Shown: positions 32,740 to 41,246 of the stretch, in pieces
How positions within the stretch are numbered: position 1 is the first letter of the stretch
Layout: each line of letters begins with the position of its first letter
Assembly: GCA_038745535.1 (NCBI GenBank)
Contig: JBCDLI010000007.1
Span: 4,901 to 68,900, forward strand
Length of the DNA: 64,000 nt
Reading direction: 5' to 3'
Origin: JBCDLI01 sp038745535
GTDB lineage: Bacteria > Pseudomonadota > Alphaproteobacteria > Rhizobiales > Rhizobiaceae
Made by a program: the position numbers and the translations under genes
The notes under the pieces: generated by a model
The model's database searches: none
The model's input: only the letters and a program-made list of their open reading frames with translations
Told to the model about the DNA's origin: nothing

Positions 32740-33032
32740 GATGTTTCTCCTCTTGTTCGCCGCGCCTCCACGGACACGACATGGCAGATGAGGACGCCGA
32801 ACTGTGGCGGCAATCGGCGGAAAAAGTGGCAGACGCTACAAGCGCTGTTTCATGAAGAAATGTAATATTGATCGTGTGATCGGAGTGTCCGGAAAACCAT
32901 TGCGAAGCTGTGCTAGGGAGCGGCTCGCGCTACATTTTGAAATAAAACGATGTGATCGAGATTTTATCGCGCTGGCAGTGTATCGGCGTCAGATCAGCGA
33001 AGAGATTACGTGGCGCGACCAAAATTAATCGG
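32740..33032. other. Intergenic region between the EF-hand and recR genes
   Basis: These 293 bp hold no convincing gene. A plus-strand frame of 74 codons at 32804-33028 has no recognisable domain and no ribosome-binding site, so it is not called. The segment must contain the EF-hand gene promoter, but I see no clear boxes. Confidence 0.4.
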
Positions 33033-33641
33033 TCAAAAACCTGTTCGGCTACGCAGCGCTGCCGACAATGTTCCCTCGTCGAGATAGTCCAATTCCCCAC
33101 CCACGGGCACACCATGGGCAAGGCGTGTGATCTTGATGTCTAAGTCTTCGATTTGCGAGCAGATGTAGTGGGCCGTGGTCTGCCCCTCGACGGTGGCGTT
33201 GACCGCGATGATTAACTCGCGAACTTTGCCGTCTGAAACACGATCAACGAGCGATGCGATGTTGAGATCGTCGGGACCCACACCATCGAGCGGCGAAAGG
33301 GTTCCGCCTAGCACATGATAGCGTGCGGTGATTTCGCCCGTGCGCTCCAGCGCCCAGAGGTCGGACACATCTTCCACGACGATGATCGTACTCTCGTCGC
33401 GACGCGGATCGGTGCACACAGAGCAGGGCATGGCGGTATCAATGTTACCGCAGATCGGGCAGACGCGCACTTTTGCTTCGGCTTCCGCCATCGCCGCGGC
33501 AAGCGGGCCCAAAAGCTGCTCGCGCTTTTTAATCATGTGAAGCGCAGCACGCCTTGCAGAGCGGGGCCCTAGCCCCGGCACTTTCGCCAGAAGCTGGATC
33601 AGCTTTTCAATTTCAGGGCCAGCGATTCGTTTGGAAGCCAT
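33033..33641 (-). CDS. recR: Recombination protein RecR
   Basis: The 202-aa product has the helix-hairpin-helix region (KVPGLGPRSARRAALHMIK), the four-cysteine zinc finger (VCPICGNIDTAMPCSVCTD), and a TOPRIM domain (IVVEDVSDLWALERTG and SPLDGVGPDDLNI). It ends with the Walker-like ITRLAHGVPVGGELDYLDEG. RecR loads RecA with RecF/RecO at gaps. In relatives it follows dnaX-ybaB directly; here two transporter genes separate them. Confidence 0.97.
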   Translation of the reverse strand: MASKRIAGPEIEKLIQLLAKVPGLGPRSARRAALHMIKKREQLLGPLAAAMAEAEAKVRVCPICGNIDTAMPCSVCTDPRRDESTIIVVEDVSDLWALERTGEITARYHVLGGTLSPLDGVGPDDLNIASLVDRVSDGKVRELIIAVNATVEGQTTAHYICSQIEDLDIKITRLAHGVPVGGELDYLDEGTLSAALRSRTGF

Positions 33642-33702
33642 GAGACTGAGTTAGTGCAGTTCTTGGCAGATGTGAAACCGGCTCACGCGTTATTCATCAG
33701 CA

Positions 33703-34338
33703 CTATTTTGCCAAGGCGACGCCTGCACCAAGGCCGATGAACGTCCCGCCGGTTATGCGGGCAATCCACGCGCGTGCCCGCACGCTGACAGGTTTGTCGC
33801 GGAAAGACATGGCGAAGAGGCCGTAGAGCCCGTGAATGATGAAAACGATCACAATGATCGTCGCGAACATCACCGCGAATTGCGGGATCACGGGGGATTC
33901 CGGTCGAAGAAACTGCGGGAAAATCGCGGACAGAAACAGTATCGATTTCGGATTGCTGGCAGAAACCAGAAACGCCTCACTCATGAGTGTGAAATGGGGA
34001 ACAGGTCGTCCGCTCTTGGCAGCCTGTTCAACTTGTATCTCAGTCATTTTTCCAAGTGAACTGCGGATCATTTTGAACCCGAGCCAAGCGAGATACAGTC
34101 CGCCAGCGACTTTCATGATCGTGTAGGCGAGCGGCGCAGTTGCGATGGCTGCGCCAACACCGATTGAAGCGAGTAACGCCACGCAGAACAAACAGAGCAA
34201 ATTTCCGAAAATCGTCCAAAGTGCTCCAGTGTGGCCGAACTTAAGCGCATTCACTACGACGATCAGCACATTTGGGCCGGGAGAGACGGAAGCAACCAGA
34301 ATTGCTGCAGCGAATAAAATCCAAAGCGTGAATTCCAA
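33703..34338 (-). CDS. LysE/RhtB family amino-acid exporter
   Basis: The product is about 211 aa with six hydrophobic segments and the family signature VSPGPNVLIVVVNALKFGHT near residues 17-36. LAYTIMKVAGGLYLAWLGFK and SNPKSILFLSAIFPQFL follow, as in RhtB proteins. These proteins export amino acids or homoserine-like compounds from the cell. I place the start at a TTG (34338) with GGAG upstream; the longer frame adds residues without hydrophobic or conserved pattern. It is divergent from the EamA gene with about 125 bp between them. Confidence 0.88.
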   Translation of the reverse strand: MEFTLWILFAAAILVASVSPGPNVLIVVVNALKFGHTGALWTIFGNLLCLFCVALLASIGVGAAIATAPLAYTIMKVAGGLYLAWLGFKMIRSSLGKMTEIQVEQAAKSGRPVPHFTLMSEAFLVSASNPKSILFLSAIFPQFLRPESPVIPQFAVMFATIIVIVFIIHGLYGLFAMSFRDKPVSVRARAWIARITGGTFIGLGAGVALAK

Positions 34339-34462
34339 ACCAATTCTCCAAATGACCGCTGCTGTAGATGCTATCGCTGGCACCTTCGCAAAACAAACCA
34401 GACAAAAGCTGCGAGCCAAGTTTCAGGTGGCGTCGGAGCACCTGTTCTCGTAGCTGCAGGTG

Positions 34463-35392
34463 ATGACCGCCAAGCCTATCCAAAACCCGATGACACCCAC
34501 GCTTTGGGGCTTGCTGATCTTATTATCGGTGCTTTGGGGCGGGTCTTTCTTTTTCAACGGCGTTTTGGTCCGCGAACTGCCGCCGATGACAATCGTGTTT
34601 TTCCGCGTTTTTCTCGCAGCCATAGCGCTTCATATCTGGCTCATCGCGCAGGGCGATGGATTGCGCGTTGGGCTACCAATTTGGATTGCCTTCTTCGCGA
34701 TGGGGCTTTTAAACAACGTCGTACCATTCTCGTTGATCGTCATCGGTCAAACGCAATTGGCGTCGGGTGTCGCTTCAATCATCAACGCAACAACGCCGCT
34801 ATTCACATTGGTTGTTGCTCAATTCCTGACTGAAGATGAACGCATCACCTGGTCAAAGTCTGCCGGTCTCATCGTCGGATTTTTCGGCGTGTTTGTTTTG
34901 CTCGGCGGATTTGATGGTTTCAGCTTAGACGCGCCGCTCTATGCCTATGTCGCGTGCCTTGCAGCCGCGCTTTCATACGGGTTTGCTGTTGTCTTTGGTC
35001 GGCGATTTAAATCACTAGGCATCGCACCGAAGCACCTTGCAGCGGGCCAACTCACCGCTTCATCGGCGATGATGTTGCCGCTCATGATGATTGTAGACCG
35101 ACCATGGACGCTGCCCGTTCCGTCCGCCACTGCAATAGCATCGCTACTCGCGCTCGCGGTGGTAGCGACGGCCTTTGCCTACATCCTGTATTTCCGCGTG
35201 CTGGCTGGAGCAGGCGCTACGAACGCAGCGATCGTCACGTTTCTCATTCCGGTCAGCGCGATCCTGCTTGGCGTAACGTTTCTAAACGAAGTGCTTCTCG
35301 TACGGCACATCGGGGGCATGCTGCTGATCGGCTGCGGCTTGTTGCTGGTGGACGGGCGTTTGTTTCGCGTTGGGCGAAAGCGAACCTCCTAG
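34463..35392 (+). CDS. EamA (DMT) family transporter
   Basis: The product is about 309 aa with ten transmembrane helices formed by two EamA repeats. The first begins LWGLLILLSVLWGGSFFFNG, the second APLYAYVACLAAALSYGFAV. The motif NAIVTFLIP appears here as GATNAAIVTFLIPVSAILLG. DMT transporters export metabolites such as amino acids or nucleobases. The start may be this ATG or the GTG just before it. The gene ends with a four-base overlap with the convergent ybaB. Confidence 0.88.
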   Translation: MTAKPIQNPMTPTLWGLLILLSVLWGGSFFFNGVLVRELPPMTIVFFRVFLAAIALHIWLIAQGDGLRVGLPIWIAFFAMGLLNNVVPFSLIVIGQTQLASGVASIINATTPLFTLVVAQFLTEDERITWSKSAGLIVGFFGVFVLLGGFDGFSLDAPLYAYVACLAAALSYGFAVVFGRRFKSLGIAPKHLAAGQLTASSAMMLPLMMIVDRPWTLPVPSATAIASLLALAVVATAFAYILYFRVLAGAGATNAAIVTFLIPVSAILLGVTFLNEVLLVRHIGGMLLIGCGLLLVDGRLFRVGRKRTS

Positions 35393-35712
35393 AACGGCAG
35401 CTTCATGCCCGGTGGAAGCGGCATGCCCGCGGTCAGTTCCTGCGTTTTAGTCGCGACCAGTTCCTCGATCTTCGATTTTGCGTCGCCGTGGGCGGCCATG
35501 ATCAAGTCTTCGAGCACTTCGACATCGTCTTCCTGGAAAACCGACGGGTCAATGTTGATTGCGGTCATCTTGCCCTTTCCGTCGAGCGTGACCTTCACCA
35601 TTCCGCCGCCTGCAGTGCCTTCGGCGGTGGACGATGCAAGGTCTTCCTGCATCTGCGCCATCTTTTCCTGCATCTCTTTGGCTTTGGACATCAGGCCCAT
35701 AATGTCTTTCAT
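35389..35712 (-). CDS. ybaB: YbaB/EbfC nucleoid-associated protein
   Basis: The 107-aa product begins MKDIMGLMSKAKEMQEKMAQ and continues with the short beta-strand core GMVKVTLDGKGKMTAINIDP and a C-terminal helix (EDLIMAAHGDAKSKIEELVA). These form the tweezer-shaped dimer that binds DNA. It is 14 bp after dnaX, the standard arrangement. Its stop overlaps the convergent EamA gene. Confidence 0.95.
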   Translation of the reverse strand: MKDIMGLMSKAKEMQEKMAQMQEDLASSTAEGTAGGGMVKVTLDGKGKMTAINIDPSVFQEDDVEVLEDLIMAAHGDAKSKIEELVATKTQELTAGMPLPPGMKLPF

Positions 35713-35726
35713 GATCGTCTCCTAAA

Positions 35727-37577
35727 TCAGATGTCTTGGTCGCCCTCGGCCGGAAGATCGGCTGGGTCAATTGTCAGGTTTTCGTCTTCGAGTTCATCAC
35801 GGTTGTAGCGCACATCAACAACCTTCGAACCGGGAAAGGCGCTCAACAATTGTGACACGACAGGATCGCGGCCCGCATCTTCCAACAGGGCACTGCGCTG
35901 CGCTTGGTCTTCTTCCTTTAATGTCGGTCCACCGTCCTTGTTGGACACGGTGACCATCCAGTGACGACCAGTCCAGTCCTTGAGGCGTTGGGACAGGATG
36001 CCGACAAGGTTGCGGTCACCGCCATCGACGAGATTTACTTCAATGCGCCCATCGCCAAACGAAACAGGCCGCAGGTTCTGGCGGATTTGAGCACGCAGCC
36101 CGGGCTCGCGATTTTCTGCAGCGAGTTCGGCGAGATCATGCATGGATGTGATTGGTACCGTGCTTTCAGGCGGTATGATTTCTTTAGGCTCGGGAAGCGC
36201 TTCGTCTTTGTGTTCCGCAACCATTGGAACGTCGTTTTCCGTAGGCTCGGGCTGGCTCGCGACCAAACGCATCGCCGTCGCACCACCGCCGGAGGCAATG
36301 GGTGATGTTTGTGGCGCTTGTTCCACCGGTTGCGCAGAGGCGGAAGCCACGGGCGACGCAGTCGTCGGCGCACTCAAATCGCGCGTGACATTGGCGCCGG
36401 ACGATGGTGCATCCTCGAGTTTCTTCAACGCGTCATCGAGCGTCGGAAGTGTCGACGCATGTCCAATGCGAATGAGAACCATTTCGGCTGCCGCAATCGG
36501 ACGCGATGCACCTTCCACTTCCGGCATGCCTTTCAGCAGCATTTGCCATGTGCGCGCCAACACCGAGACGGGCAGCTTCTCTGCAAAATTCAAACCGCGT
36601 TCCCGTTCATCGGGCGACAGCGACACATCGCGCGCGGCCGATTCAGGCACATAGCGCAGACGCGAAACCAGATGGGTGAACGAAGCAAGATCGGCCATGA
36701 TCACCGTGGGATCAGCACCGGCGTCATACTGCGAGCGCAGTTCGCTGAGCGCTTCGGGGACACGTCCCGACATCAGGTGCTCGAATAGATCAACGATCCG
36801 TGCACGGTCCGCGAGGCCGAGCATGGCGCGAACAGCTTCTGCTGTGACCGTTCCTGCAGAGTGTGCAATCGCTTGATCGAGGATGGACAGGCAATCGCGG
36901 ACCGAGCCTTCGCCTGCTCTGGCAATCAACGCCAGTGCATCGGGCTCTGCTTCAATCTGCTCTTCACCGGCGATGAACGCGAGGTGATCAACCATTTGCT
37001 GCGGCTCAATACGGCGCAAATCAAAGCGCTGGCACCGCGAAAGAACCGTCACCGGAACTTTGCGAATTTCAGTCGTCGCGAAGATAAACTTCGCATGCGG
37101 CGGAGGCTCTTCAAGCGTCTTCAAAAGCGCATTGAACGCTTTTTCAGAAAGCATGTGAATTTCGTCGATGATGTAGACTTTATAACGCGCTGACACCGGC
37201 GAGTAGCGAACACCGTCTATGATCTGCTTGATGTCGTCGATACCCGTGTGAGACGCGGCATCCATCTCAATGATGTCCATGTGACGGCCTTCAAGAATTG
37301 CTTGGCAGTGCTCGCCGGGCTCGCTCAGATCAACCGATGGTTTGTCTATGCCGTCGCGCTTGTAATTCAGCGCTCGCGCGAGGATGCGCGCCGTGGTCGT
37401 TTTACCGACACCGCGGACACCGGTAAGCATCCAAGCCTGTGCAATTCGGTCTTGTTCAAACGCGTTTGTGAGCGTCCGCACCATCGGACCCTGCCCGATC
37501 AGTGCGGAGAAATCGCTCGGGCGGTACTTGCGTGCAAGCACACGATAGGCAGGTTGATTGGTGCCGGGACTATCCAT
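35727..37577 (-). CDS. dnaX: DNA polymerase III subunits gamma/tau
   Basis: The 616-aa product has the clamp-loader AAA+ module: RKYRPSDFSALIGQGPMV, Walker A GVRGVGKTTTARILA, Walker B YIIDEIHMLSEKAFNALLK, sensor-1 ATTEIRKVPVTVLSRCQRFD. A Pro/Ala-rich linker (about 370-470) and a C-terminal tau domain follow. The usual four-cysteine zinc module is reduced: the segment around GEHCQAILEGRH keeps one cysteine. From memory, this loss is usual in the lineage. It loads the beta clamp and organises the replisome. ybaB follows directly. Confidence 0.96.
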   Translation of the reverse strand: MDSPGTNQPAYRVLARKYRPSDFSALIGQGPMVRTLTNAFEQDRIAQAWMLTGVRGVGKTTTARILARALNYKRDGIDKPSVDLSEPGEHCQAILEGRHMDIIEMDAASHTGIDDIKQIIDGVRYSPVSARYKVYIIDEIHMLSEKAFNALLKTLEEPPPHAKFIFATTEIRKVPVTVLSRCQRFDLRRIEPQQMVDHLAFIAGEEQIEAEPDALALIARAGEGSVRDCLSILDQAIAHSAGTVTAEAVRAMLGLADRARIVDLFEHLMSGRVPEALSELRSQYDAGADPTVIMADLASFTHLVSRLRYVPESAARDVSLSPDERERGLNFAEKLPVSVLARTWQMLLKGMPEVEGASRPIAAAEMVLIRIGHASTLPTLDDALKKLEDAPSSGANVTRDLSAPTTASPVASASAQPVEQAPQTSPIASGGGATAMRLVASQPEPTENDVPMVAEHKDEALPEPKEIIPPESTVPITSMHDLAELAAENREPGLRAQIRQNLRPVSFGDGRIEVNLVDGGDRNLVGILSQRLKDWTGRHWMVTVSNKDGGPTLKEEDQAQRSALLEDAGRDPVVSQLLSAFPGSKVVDVRYNRDELEDENLTIDPADLPAEGDQDI

Positions 37578-37652
37578 GGCGAAACCTTATCGAATGGCTT
37601 CTTGAGGCGCTAGCGGGGCAGTGCCGATTGTTGGGCATTGAGGAGCTTTTAG

Positions 37653-38711
37653 CTATTTCTCCGCGTCTGCAGCCACGGCTTTGGCGTTCTTTCGACGTTG
37701 CTTTGCTTTGGCGATTGCAACCTTTTGCAGGTCTGCGACTTCGTCGTGCTCGTCCACGATTTCCGTCCCAAGCAGCGTCTCCAAAACATCTTCCATGGTT
37801 ATAAGACCGGCAGTGCCGCCATACTCGTCCTCCACGAGCGCTATGTGAGCGTCGCGATCCAGCATGATATCGTAAAGCGTGTCGAGATCGGTCGTTTCAG
37901 AAACACGGGGCAAATTGCGCGTGAATTGCGAGACTTTTTCTTTTCCGGCTTTCCGCAGAGCTGCAACAAGGAGCTCGCGCGTAAGCGTGAAGCCTTTCAC
38001 CTCGTCAATGGTTTCACCAGTTACGAGCATGCGCGAATAGGGGAACGACTTACGGTCAGTCACGACCTCGTTGACGGTCAGATCAGCATGCACGTGCTCA
38101 ATCACCGTGCGCGGTGTCATCACTTCCTTCGCTTCAATTTCCGGCATGCGGAACAGGTTGGAAACGACCCGGGTTTCGTCCTCCTCGACCACACCGAGAC
38201 GCTGACCAGCAGTCGTCAGTGCGGTAATTTCATCGCGCGAGACTTCTGCATGTTTATTGCCACTGGTGAGGAACCGCGTGATAGCTTGGCTCATCCACAC
38301 GAGCGGAAGCTGCGCGATGATCAACCAAGGAAGTACGCGCACGGCAAAAGGCGCAAGACTACGCCAGTAGGTGGCGCCAATGGTCTTGGGCACGATCTCA
38401 GACAGGATCAAAATGCCAAGCGTTAAAATTGCCGAGAAAATTGCAACGCCCGTATCATCAAAAACCAAACCCGCCTGCGCGCCAGCGCCCGTTGCACCGA
38501 CCGTGTGTGCGATTGTGTTCAGCGAGAGGATTGCAGCCAGCGGACGTTCGATATCGCCCCGCAGACCGCGCAGGCTTTTCGCAAGTGCTGGGCGCTCCTG
38601 TTCGGCAGACTCCACGAAGGAAGGTGTGATGGAAAGCAGCACCGCTTCGAGGATTGAGCACAGGAATGACACGCCGATTGCAAGGACGACGAAAATGATC
38701 AGCAGTGTCAT
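37653..38711 (-). CDS. CNNM/DUF21 and CBS-domain membrane protein
   Basis: The 352-aa product starts MTLLIIFVVLAIGVSFLCSI and has a DUF21 domain with four hydrophobic segments in its first 180 residues, including IFSAILTLGILILSEIVPKT. A CBS pair follows (MTPRTVIEHVHADLTVNEVV and LDTLYDIMLDRDAHIALVED with EYGGTAGLITMEDVLETLLG). The CorC/HlyC C-terminal domain is absent; the protein ends with a Lys/Ala-rich tail. Relatives are linked to magnesium or cobalt handling. It is upstream of dnaX on the same strand but 75 bp away. The start at 38711 avoids an 18-residue hydrophilic extension. Confidence 0.88.
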   Translation of the reverse strand: MTLLIIFVVLAIGVSFLCSILEAVLLSITPSFVESAEQERPALAKSLRGLRGDIERPLAAILSLNTIAHTVGATGAGAQAGLVFDDTGVAIFSAILTLGILILSEIVPKTIGATYWRSLAPFAVRVLPWLIIAQLPLVWMSQAITRFLTSGNKHAEVSRDEITALTTAGQRLGVVEEDETRVVSNLFRMPEIEAKEVMTPRTVIEHVHADLTVNEVVTDRKSFPYSRMLVTGETIDEVKGFTLTRELLVAALRKAGKEKVSQFTRNLPRVSETTDLDTLYDIMLDRDAHIALVEDEYGGTAGLITMEDVLETLLGTEIVDEHDEVADLQKVAIAKAKQRRKNAKAVAADAEK

Positions 38712-38774
38712 AGGAAGCTTCCAGCGTGAAAATCGAGTTGGGTAGAAAATAGAAGACTTGCGCAAATGGCAAAG

Positions 38775-38875
38775 GTGGGAGACTGGGACGATGACCCGTG
38801 CCGGATCTCGTTAGGGCTGCTTCCTTCCGGACCTGACCCGGTTGGCGAGTGGCGCGTCCACCACCAGCCTCCCAC
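38775..38875 (-). ncRNA. ffs: Signal recognition particle RNA, small bacterial form (4.5S)
   Basis: The minus strand contains the universal SRP core GGTCAGGTCCGGAAGGAAGC followed by AGCC, which includes the GGAA tetraloop (38837-38814 region). The ends pair as GTGGGAGxCTGG with CCAGxCTCCCAC, giving a single long hairpin of about 100 nt without an Alu domain. It works with Ffh and FtsY in co-translational membrane targeting. A promoter lies just upstream at 38880-38908. Confidence 0.95.
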
Positions 38876-38879
38876 TGCC

Positions 38880-38908
38880 CATATCTGTGCAAATTTGCAC
38901 AAATGCAA
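38880..38908 (-). promoter_or_regulatory. SRP RNA promoter with palindromic spacer
   Basis: On the minus strand a TTGCAT -35 box (38908-38903) and a GATATG -10 box (38885-38880) are 17 bp apart, placing the start near 38875-38873, where the RNA begins. The spacer contains the perfect 16-bp palindrome TGTGCAAATTTGCACA (38886-38901), a possible operator that could also affect the HIT gene on the other strand. Confidence 0.6.
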
Positions 38909-38965
38909 GGCACATTTCGTCGACAGGCGTCTATGAGTCCGCGTCAAACCTGTTACCGTTTTGTC

Positions 38966-39370
38966 ATGGGAGAATTCGATCTACATCCGCAACTTGTTGC
39001 AGACACACATGAAATTGGCTCCATTGGCCTCAACAAATTGCTGTTGATGGACGATAAACGTTTTCCGTGGGTCATCATGGTTCCTCAACGAGCCAATCTT
39101 CGTGAACTTCACGAAATGTCACCGATGGATCAGGCAATGATGACCTTCGAAATGACGCAGGTCGCCGAAGCGCTGCAGCGCAAAACCGGCTGCCACAAGG
39201 TCAACGTAGCCGCACTCGGTAATGAGGTTCCGCAACTCCATATGCATGTGATCGCTCGCTACGAGCACGATGCGGCTTGGCCAAACCCGGTGTGGGGCAA
39301 CGGTCGCCGAGTCCCTTATGTGAATGGGGACGCTGGACACTTCATTGAGGATTTCACACAAAACCTGTAA
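38966..39370 (+). CDS. HIT domain protein (nucleotide hydrolase family)
   Basis: The 134-aa product has the HIT core: DDKRFPWVIMVPQRANLREL, and the active-site strand EVPQLHMHVIARYEHDAAWP, in which the histidine triad is reduced to HMH. It belongs to the alphaproteobacterial variant commonly found just before nudC. HIT proteins bind or hydrolyse nucleotide phosphoramidates and dinucleoside phosphates. The start MGEFDLHP is chosen; an in-frame ATG 11 codons upstream (MSPRQTCYRF) is possible. nudC starts 40 bp downstream. Confidence 0.88.
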   Translation: MGEFDLHPQLVADTHEIGSIGLNKLLLMDDKRFPWVIMVPQRANLRELHEMSPMDQAMMTFEMTQVAEALQRKTGCHKVNVAALGNEVPQLHMHVIARYEHDAAWPNPVWGNGRRVPYVNGDAGHFIEDFTQNL

Positions 39371-39410
39371 TCGTCGACACTTAGCTTAAGATCGACGCAC
39401 GCGGGCCTCC

Positions 39411-40355
39411 ATGAAAATTCCAATATTTGATCCCGGCTACCGGGACATTTCCGCGCGCACCGGATTTTCCGGCAATCGGTTAGAGCGGTTATCCGAGAAT
39501 CGTGGTCCGGACCTGCAGGCAAAATCGCTTCGAAACCCGAACGCTCGGACCATGCTCGTGGGCGGCGGACGTGTCTTACTGGCCAATGAAGGTGGAAGAA
39601 CAAAGCTCTGGTTCACAGTGGCAGAAGCCGAACAGCTTGGCGGCACAATTCGCGAAACAATTGTTCTGGGCACTGAACCGAACGGTGAACCTCGGCTCGC
39701 GACGCCGATTTTCTTCGAGCCTGAGACTGTGCCTGACGGGTTTTCGTTTAAAGATTTCCGCGCAGTCTACATTGAAGGCCTCTTGGGCGAAGAGGACTTG
39801 GGGGCACTTGCGCAAGGGGGTTCACTGGTCGCATGGAACTCCACCCATCGTTTCTGCTCACGGTGTGGCCATGAGACCGAGATGGCCGACGCAGGCTATA
39901 AACGCATCTGCCCAAGTTGTGGTACGAGCCACTTTCCCCGCACAGATCCGGTCATCATCATGCTTGTCATCTCGTCCGATAACGAGCGGGTGTTACTCGG
40001 CCGCAGTCCACACTTTCCCGAACGCATGTATTCGTGTTTGGCAGGCTTTGTAGAACCTGGCGAAACGCTGGAAGACGCGGTTCGGCGCGAAACGCGCGAA
40101 GAGACCGGTGTTCCGGTTGGACCGGTTAGTTATCACGCGAGCCAGCCGTGGCCGTTTCCCTATTCCATGATGATCGGCATGTATGGAAGGGCTGAAAACG
40201 AAACCATCAAGCTCGATGACGAACTGGAAGATGCAGGATGGTTCACACGCGCCGACGTAAGAGCCTCGATCGAGGGCGAACCAGACGCGAAATTTATAAT
40301 GCCACCCAAGGGCGCAATCGCGTGGCGGCTGGTCGAGGATTGGCTTGACGGTTGA
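39411..40355 (+). CDS. nudC: NAD+/NADH diphosphatase NudC
   Basis: The 314-aa product has an N-terminal NUDIX-like domain, a four-cysteine zinc ribbon (FCSRCGHETEMADAGYKRIC and CPSCGTSHFPRTDPV), the Nudix box GFVEPGETLEDAVRRETREE with TGVPVG, and the NudC-specific SQPWPFPYSMM. It splits NAD(H) into NMN and AMP and, in E. coli, removes NAD caps from RNA. It follows the HIT gene, and both enzymes act on nucleotide derivatives. Confidence 0.95.
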   Translation: MKIPIFDPGYRDISARTGFSGNRLERLSENRGPDLQAKSLRNPNARTMLVGGGRVLLANEGGRTKLWFTVAEAEQLGGTIRETIVLGTEPNGEPRLATPIFFEPETVPDGFSFKDFRAVYIEGLLGEEDLGALAQGGSLVAWNSTHRFCSRCGHETEMADAGYKRICPSCGTSHFPRTDPVIIMLVISSDNERVLLGRSPHFPERMYSCLAGFVEPGETLEDAVRRETREETGVPVGPVSYHASQPWPFPYSMMIGMYGRAENETIKLDDELEDAGWFTRADVRASIEGEPDAKFIMPPKGAIAWRLVEDWLDG

Positions 40356-40379
40356 ATCTCAGCCCTTGGCCACGCCTTC

Positions 40380-41237
40380 TCATTTGTCGCCGCGACGGAA
40401 ATCGCTGCCGCGATAGACCCCTAAAATCCGAAAATGGTCGGAAAAGAAGCCGATTTCTTCGAATGCGAGCTTCACGTGCGGGTCTTCCGGGTGGCCCTCG
40501 ATGTCGGCATAAAATTGGGTTGCGGTGAACCTGCCACTAAGTTGGTAGCTCTCAAGCTTGGTCATGTTAACGCCGTTTGTCGCGAAACCGCCCATGGCTT
40601 TATAAAGCGCGGCGGGAATGTTGCGAACGCGAAAGACGAACGTTGTCATCATGAGTTCGTCTTCGGACCGCCGCGCGTGCATAAAGGGCGACTTCGATAG
40701 GACGAGGAAACGCGTCACATTGTTATCGGTATCGGCGATGTCGCGCTGCAGGATGTTAAGAGAATAGAGTTCCGCTGCCAGTTCAGGTGCGATTGCCGCT
40801 TTGGTCTTATCGCCCATTTGCGAGACCTGCCGCGCACCACCTGCGGTATCGCCAGCGACCACACCTTCCCAACCATGTTTGCGGATGATGCTGCGACATT
40901 GCCCCAGCGCATGGATGTGGGTGTGTACGGACTTAATGTCGGCAATGTCGGTTCCCGGCAGACCGAGGAGATGGAAGCGGATCGGCAGAAAATATTCACC
41001 AATGATATGCAGGTCGCTTTCCGGCAAGAGTGTGTGGATGTCTGCCACGCGACCGGCAATCGTGTTTTCAACCGGGATCATGGCAAGCGCAGCTTTGCCT
41101 CGCTCAACGGCGTTGAATGCATCCTCAAATGCCGGGCACGGCACCGGCGTCATTGCCGGATAAACATCGCGGCAGGCAATTTCAGAATTCGCCCCCGGCT
41201 CGCCTTGAAAGGCGATTGAATTTTCAGGAGATGCCAT
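40380..41237 (-). CDS. pheA: Prephenate dehydratase
   Basis: The 285-aa product starts MASPENSIAFQGEPGANSEI and has the prephenate dehydratase domain with MIPVENTIAGRVADIHTLLP, the catalytic threonine region in DTDNNVTRFLVLSK, and an ACT domain (ATNGVNMTKLESYQL, with PHVKLAFEEIGFF). It converts prephenate to phenylpyruvate and is feedback-controlled by phenylalanine through ACT. It has no chorismate mutase domain, so it is the monofunctional form. It lies 9 bp after kdsB on the same strand. Confidence 0.96.
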   Translation of the reverse strand: MASPENSIAFQGEPGANSEIACRDVYPAMTPVPCPAFEDAFNAVERGKAALAMIPVENTIAGRVADIHTLLPESDLHIIGEYFLPIRFHLLGLPGTDIADIKSVHTHIHALGQCRSIIRKHGWEGVVAGDTAGGARQVSQMGDKTKAAIAPELAAELYSLNILQRDIADTDNNVTRFLVLSKSPFMHARRSEDELMMTTFVFRVRNIPAALYKAMGGFATNGVNMTKLESYQLSGRFTATQFYADIEGHPEDPHVKLAFEEIGFFSDHFRILGVYRGSDFRRGDK

Positions 41238-41246
41238 TGCAAAGGC

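Noticed and set aside
32804..33028. 74-codon plus-strand frame between the EF-hand and recR genes
   Set aside because: There is no ribosome-binding site, no domain and an odd composition, so it is not called.
38849..38965. N-terminal extension of the HIT protein
   Set aside because: It would be translated from the complement of the SRP RNA gene and has no conserved sequence.
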